Source: Staphylococcus lugdunensis (GTDB lineage: Bacteria > Bacillota > Bacilli > Staphylococcales > Staphylococcaceae). Taken from it: DNA of 64,000 nt. The notes below the pieces were generated by a model. The model worked only from the letters and a program-made list of their open reading frames with translations. It made no database searches and was not told where the DNA came from. Shown here in pieces: positions 58,293 to 64,000 of this stretch (the first letter of the stretch is position 1; each line of letters begins with the position of its first letter). The position numbers were made by a program, and so were the translations under genes. The DNA is taken from the NCBI RefSeq assembly GCF_002901705.1, contig NZ_PPPV01000016.1:148722-212721 (forward strand), in the 5' to 3' direction.

Positions 58293-59198
58293 TTATTCTG
58301 GTCGAACGTTGCGCTTCATTTTCACGTATTGAGAAATACTGTATAATGCAATGCCAATCCAGATAAAGATAAATGTAATAAATTGATGAATATCAAATGG
58401 TTCTTTGAAGACAAAGATGCCCAGTAAGAAAATAATAGTTGGGCTAACATACTGAATAAATCCTGTTAACGATAATGGTATGCGACGCGCACCTGCTGAG
58501 AACAAGATTAATGGCACTGCTGTTACCGCACCTGAGAATAGCAACCAGAATGATGCCATATTGATACCTACTGAAGTATGGTGTATTTGCCATAAGTAAA
58601 TGATATAAATGAGTCCTGCTGGTGCTGTCACAATACATTCAATGGCAATACCCGTCATAGCATCTACACGAACTAATTTTTTCAATAAGCCGTAAATGCC
58701 AAATGAGAAAGCCAACATGAGTGAAATCATTGGAAATTCCCCTACTCGAATGGTCATATAAAGCACACCAATTGCGGCAAATACAATGGCTAATGACTCA
58801 AATTTATTAAACCTTTCTTTTAGAAAAATAAATGCCAATAAAATACTTACGAGTGGGTTGATATAATAACCTAAACTGGTTTGTAGCACATGTCCATTTG
58901 ACACAGCCCAAATAAATGTCCCCCAATTAAGCGTAATAACATAACCAGCGACAATAATGGCAATAAGCTGTATCGGTGTCGCAAATAAGTGTGTTAAATC
59001 ACGTTTAAATGCCGTACTTTGTTTGAGTATGTAAATCATGATAATCATAAAGATCATTGATAAGATAATTCGATACGCTAGAATTTCAAAAGCGCTGATA
59101 TTGCCAATGAGCCTCCAATAAATAGGTAAAATTCCCCATAATAAATGCGCACCTAACGCAAACAGTACGCCTTTTTTAAATTCAATATTGGAATTCAT
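58293..59198 (-). CDS. rarD: RarD, EamA/DMT-family transporter
   Basis: 301 residues from ATG at 59198 with TAGGAGG upstream. Ten helices in two EamA repeats; ALGAHLLWGILPIYWRLIG at the N-terminus and NWGTFIWAVSNGHVLQTSLG near 87 are RarD signatures. Presumed export of a metabolite; RarD substrates are unknown. Confidence 0.92.
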   Translation of the reverse strand: MNSNIEFKKGVLFALGAHLLWGILPIYWRLIGNISAFEILAYRIILSMIFMIIMIYILKQSTAFKRDLTHLFATPIQLIAIIVAGYVITLNWGTFIWAVSNGHVLQTSLGYYINPLVSILLAFIFLKERFNKFESLAIVFAAIGVLYMTIRVGEFPMISLMLAFSFGIYGLLKKLVRVDAMTGIAIECIVTAPAGLIYIIYLWQIHHTSVGINMASFWLLFSGAVTAVPLILFSAGARRIPLSLTGFIQYVSPTIIFLLGIFVFKEPFDIHQFITFIFIWIGIALYSISQYVKMKRNVRPE

Positions 59199-59417
59199 AA
59201 CTAAACCTCCTAACACAATTCCCCTGGAAATAAGTCTCAATAATATTATGTTATCAATAGTTATGACATTTTAGTATACTTCCTGCTCAAAAAATTAAAA
59301 TTTGTCATACTATACAACTATGATTAGGTCATGTCATCTTTATACTGACATTAAAATCGCATGGTCAATCAATGACATATGAATATTCAATATTTTAGCA
59401 ACACACTAGATAGAACA

Positions 59418-59580
59418 AGCCCTGGGGCCTCAACAAAAAGAATTTCAATAAGAAATTCCACAAGCACAGCAAGTTGGGGTGGGGCCCCAACAAAGAGGCT
59501 TTCGAAAAAAAGCCAACATACAACGCAAGTTGGGGGGCCTCAACAAAGAGGCTTTCAATAAGAAATTCCACAAGCAAAGA
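59418..59580. repeat. STAR element, three core copies
   Basis: Cores GGGGCCTCAACAAAAAG, GTGGGGCCCCAACAAAGAGG and GGGGGGCCTCAACAAAGAGG with palindromic spacers and GCAAGTTGGGG; same orientation as the block at 57153. Confidence 0.88.
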
Positions 59581-59663
59581 AAAATTGGCTAAACCAGTTT
59601 TTTCTAGCAACGTAAACCGACCCTTAAGCAAGCGAACCAATCATCATAAGCATTGAATTATAA

Positions 59664-59716
59664 AGGAAGCACAAAGACGATTTTTAATGTCAAATCATCT
59701 TTGTGCTATTATTTTG
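59664..59716. terminator. Terminator between STAR block and thiC
   Basis: GCACAAAGACGATTT and AAATCATCTTTGTGC pair; same cassette as at 34688 and 40838. Confidence 0.8.
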
Positions 59717-59751
59717 ATATTTATGTTCTATCCTATAATAAATCATGTATC

Positions 59752-61500
<1,749 letters not shown>

Positions 61501-61543
61501 CTAGATGCTAGACGTGTTTAATATTACTTTGAGAGAAATCCAC

Positions 61544-61574
61544 ACAAAAAAGCATTCAGCCTAATACTGAATGC
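61544..61574 (-). terminator. Intrinsic terminator between TPP riboswitch and thiC
   Basis: On the minus strand GCATTCAG, 7-nt loop, CTGAATGC and TTTTTT, about 57 nt before thiC: the likely expression platform, or at least a leader terminator. Confidence 0.75.
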
Positions 61575-61811
61575 ATAAGAAAATAAGCGAATTTATACAA
61601 AAAACATATATGTATCAGATAATAGCCAATATCTTTAAAATATTGGTATTTTAACTTGAGTTAACGATATGCCCTATATCTATAACTAACTCTCGTGTTT
61701 ACTGTACAATCTGTTCTGGCAAAAAGTAAGCAACAGACTACGAGTGAAACACATGCTTAAATAAACTGATAAACATGATGATGTTTTCATTCTTTAGTAT
61801 AAATGGCTCAC

Positions 61812-61897
61812 TTGCTTCCCTACGCTAGTATTATCTAGATCAGGTTAAAAGGGTTGGAGAAATTCTCCTTTCAGCAAATCAAAGCACCCCTAGCAGA
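61812..61897 (-). ncRNA. TPP riboswitch (THI element)
   Basis: The minus strand shows CTAGGGGTGC, CTGAAAGGAGAA, ACCCTTTTAACCTGATCTAG and ATAATACTAGCGTAGGGAAG in the canonical order. Thiamine pyrophosphate binding should stop thiC expression. Confidence 0.95.
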
Positions 61898-62137
61898 TGA
61901 TATTATGTTGCAGGTATAATTATACCAAACGTGTCATTTTCCTTCAAACCGCTATAAAATAGCACATTTATCTTAGATTATTATGTTGATAGTGATTCTA
62001 TGGTCATCAATGTCGTCGTATCCCTCAATCTGTCAATGTGATAATTTTATTATCTATTGTTTGAAAGCATTCGTATCATTGCCTTGATAACTATTTAGAT
62101 AGACAATTTGTAATCATCAGAAATCAATTCATTCTAA
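61898..62137. other. Intergenic, nothing recognised
   Basis: AT-rich region between the riboswitch promoter and the ohyA terminator. It should hold the thiC promoter at its left; no ORF or repeat seen. Confidence 0.5.
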
Positions 62138-62186
62138 ATAAAAAGAAGCCCCACTTCTACTTTGCTAAGCGGGGGTTCTTTTTCAA
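62138..62186 (-). terminator. Terminator after ohyA
   Basis: AAAAGAAGCCCC and GGGGGTTCTTTTT pair around a loop 3' of the gene. Confidence 0.8.
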
Positions 62187-62205
62187 AATGAAACATCTCT
62201 TGCAC

Positions 62206-63981
62206 CTATAGCAACTTATGTTGTTTCAATAATTGCTCTATATATGTGCCTTTTATTTTTTTCAAGAAAGCATTAAGGGCAACTTGTTTTAGTTTCTTTT
62301 GCTCGACCAGTTCAACCAAGCCTTTACCATCATTGAGTTCGTACATCGCGTCCATTAAGACACGCAAATCAAATTCTGTCGCAACAACTTCTGGGACACC
62401 TCGATCTATGTTCAACAATTGATATACGGCTTCCATGGCAGTTCTTACTGAATATTCTGTAGTAAAGACCGTATCTCTCTCTGTTTCTGCAAAATTACCA
62501 ATAAATGCTAAATTGCGTGATTGATGTGGCACAACAAGTGGTCTATCACCTATGGCTCTTGGCATAAAATATGAGCAAATATAAGGCATATAAACTGGTA
62601 TGCTATTACATTGATTTTGAGCAAGATCTTTAATTTGATTAGTAGGCACACCCATATGATATAACCATTCTTGGCAAATTTCGTTACCACTACATTCCAC
62701 AATCGGCTTGTTGATATAATCCCCTTTGACATTAGAATAGAGTGCATAAATCCATACACTCACCTCATCTTTAGGTTGTGCTTTAAATTGTTGTTGGCGA
62801 TTAACAGTAAAACTCATTTGCCATGCCGAATCATTAACCGTAATAATACCTCCAGTTACCGTCTTGCCGGCAAGGGGATCCCTCTTACATATGCTTTCGA
62901 TATTATCAATGATTATCTTATTATTTGTCGTTGCAGTTGCTGACACAAACCAACTTTTTTCAGGTAAATCTTGATAGAACTTTTCAGGGTGACCAAACTC
63001 AGGGCTTTGTTTAGCAAGATTACGCCATAAGTTCCAACTGCCTCCTGTGACTTTCGTAGGAGGTGCTGGGGTTTCATTATCTCCATAAGTTGAGCTTTCA
63101 GTAATACTACCATTTGTCACAAAGACGAGGTCATTCGGCGTCAATAGCATTGTCTCCTCTTTGCCTTGACGTTTAAGTTTCATTTCGCGAGCAACCTTCT
63201 CTGTCGTTGTAACATCTACTTTAATATCAAGTACTTGAACATCATATTCAAACTGTACACCATGGGATTCTAGATAGGCAATCATAGGCAGTACTAGTGA
63301 TTCATATTGATTATATTTTGTAAACTTAAGGGCACTGAAATCTGCTAATCCACCAATGTGATGCACAAAACGCATCAAATAGCGGCGCATTTCCATCGCA
63401 GAATGCCATGGTTCAAAGGCGAACATCGTCTTCCAATAAATCCAAAAGTTCGAATTCATAAAATCTTTTGAAAAGACCTCAGAAATCATCACATCATTTA
63501 AATCTTTTTCTGTCATCAAGCATAAATCTATCATTTCTTTGATTGCTTGTTTCGTTAAAGTGAAGTCACCATCCGTTGGTAACTGATGACCTCTTTTTTC
63601 AATCACACGGCATCTTGAGTAATTGGGATCTTCTTTATTTAACCAATAAAACTCATCTAATACAGAAGCCCCCTCTACTTCAAGTGATGGAATAGATCTA
63701 AATAAATCCCATAGACATTCGAAATGATTCTCCATTTCTCTTCCGCCACGTACGACATAGCCTTTCATAGGAAGTTCATCTCCATCTAAACTTCCACCAG
63801 GTTTAGCTAATTCTTCTAACACATGGATTTTTGCCCCATCCATTTGCCCGTCTCTAACTAAGAAACATGCAGCTGCTAAAGATGCTAATCCTGATCCAAT
63901 TAAATAAGCTGACTTTTGTTCTACGTTTTCAGGTTTTTTTGGTCGCGCAAACGCTTCATAATTTCCATTACTATAGTACAT
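62206..63981 (-). CDS. ohyA: Oleate hydratase (FAD-dependent fatty acid hydratase)
   Basis: 591 residues from ATG at 63981 with GGAAGTGA upstream; this equals the S. aureus OhyA length. FAD-binding [15 protein letters not shown] near 32-46, GGSLDG near 67, [20 protein letters not shown] near 80 and [16 protein letters not shown] near 285 are the 'myosin cross-reactive antigen' hallmarks. It hydrates cis-9 double bonds of unsaturated fatty acids, detoxifying host palmitoleate and oleate. In S. aureus it lies elsewhere on the chromosome, as I recall. Confidence 0.96.
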   Translation of the reverse strand: MYYSNGNYEAFARPKKPENVEQKSAYLIGSGLASLAAACFLVRDGQMDGAKIHVLEELAKPGGSLDGDELPMKGYVVRGGREMENHFECLWDLFRSIPSLEVEGASVLDEFYWLNKEDPNYSRCRVIEKRGHQLPTDGDFTLTKQAIKEMIDLCLMTEKDLNDVMISEVFSKDFMNSNFWIYWKTMFAFEPWHSAMEMRRYLMRFVHHIGGLADFSALKFTKYNQYESLVLPMIAYLESHGVQFEYDVQVLDIKVDVTTTEKVAREMKLKRQGKEETMLLTPNDLVFVTNGSITESSTYGDNETPAPPTKVTGGSWNLWRNLAKQSPEFGHPEKFYQDLPEKSWFVSATATTNNKIIIDNIESICKRDPLAGKTVTGGIITVNDSAWQMSFTVNRQQQFKAQPKDEVSVWIYALYSNVKGDYINKPIVECSGNEICQEWLYHMGVPTNQIKDLAQNQCNSIPVYMPYICSYFMPRAIGDRPLVVPHQSRNLAFIGNFAETERDTVFTTEYSVRTAMEAVYQLLNIDRGVPEVVATEFDLRVLMDAMYELNDGKGLVELVEQKKLKQVALNAFLKKIKGTYIEQLLKQHKLL

Positions 63982-64000
63982 TGATATCACTTCCAAAATT

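Noticed and set aside
59379..59656. Short ORFs on both strands over the 59.4-kb STAR repeat
   Set aside because: Repeat-derived and low complexity, with the same peptide pattern repeated in different frames.

Overview
The window is a low-GC Firmicutes chromosome segment and almost certainly a Staphylococcus close to, but distinct from, S. aureus. Gene content and order of the first 42 kb match the S. aureus block lyrA(spdC)-rpiA-MOSC-galM ... fni-corA ... emrAB ... tcaBAR ... hrtBA/hssRS ... mqo ... lctP ... tatAC/fepABC ... iruO. From memory, proteins such as HssR and RpiA look only about 70-75% identical to the S. aureus versions. STAR-type GC-rich repeats and a family of ~150-bp palindromic intergenic repeats typical of the S. 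aureus group are present. S. simiae or a relative would fit; this is inference and no database was searched.

Layout: 1-9.8 kb holds an M20 amidohydrolase (cut by the window edge), a broken small membrane ORF, lyrA, rpiA, a MOSC protein, an aldose epimerase, a small XRE regulator, a 3-methyladenine glycosylase, type 2 IPP isomerase, CorA and a hotdog thioesterase pair. 9.8-19 kb carries a hydrolase without its usual catalytic serine, the EmrAB-type efflux pair with a divergent TetR regulator, and tcaB-tcaA-tcaR, in which tcaR is frameshifted. 19-25.3 kb carries a YdcF-like protein, the heme-stress module (hrtBA and hssRS with a clear HssR direct-repeat operator) and a LytTR/DUF3021 pair. 25.3-32.8 kb carries malate:quinone oxidoreductase, L-lactate permease and two cell-envelope glycopolymer enzymes. 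33-42.5 kb is an iron/heme cluster: tatAC, fepABC and iruO, each preceded by a Fur-box-like site, so FepB and its Tat exporter look co-regulated.

42.7-58.1 kb looks accessory: two XRE proteins with membrane tails, a CPBP protease homologue, a GIY-YIG/Schlafen-group-3 helicase overlapping a MazG-type pyrophosphohydrolase (a candidate defence operon), an excalibur-domain protein, three DUF443 loci (one frameshifted) plus a duplicated DUF443 5' fragment and DUF4176 stubs, GNAT, LysR/MFS, decayed small peptide genes, two unknown membrane proteins, an ABC-F ATPase preceded by a leader peptide and alternative hairpins (probable translational attenuation), and a SpoIIM-family protein. 58-64 kb holds rarD, thiC under a TPP riboswitch with a distant terminator, and oleate hydratase.

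No rRNA, tRNA, CRISPR array, transposase or integrase was recognised. Start codons were chosen by Shine-Dalgarno spacing, and several genes are shorter than their longest open frames.
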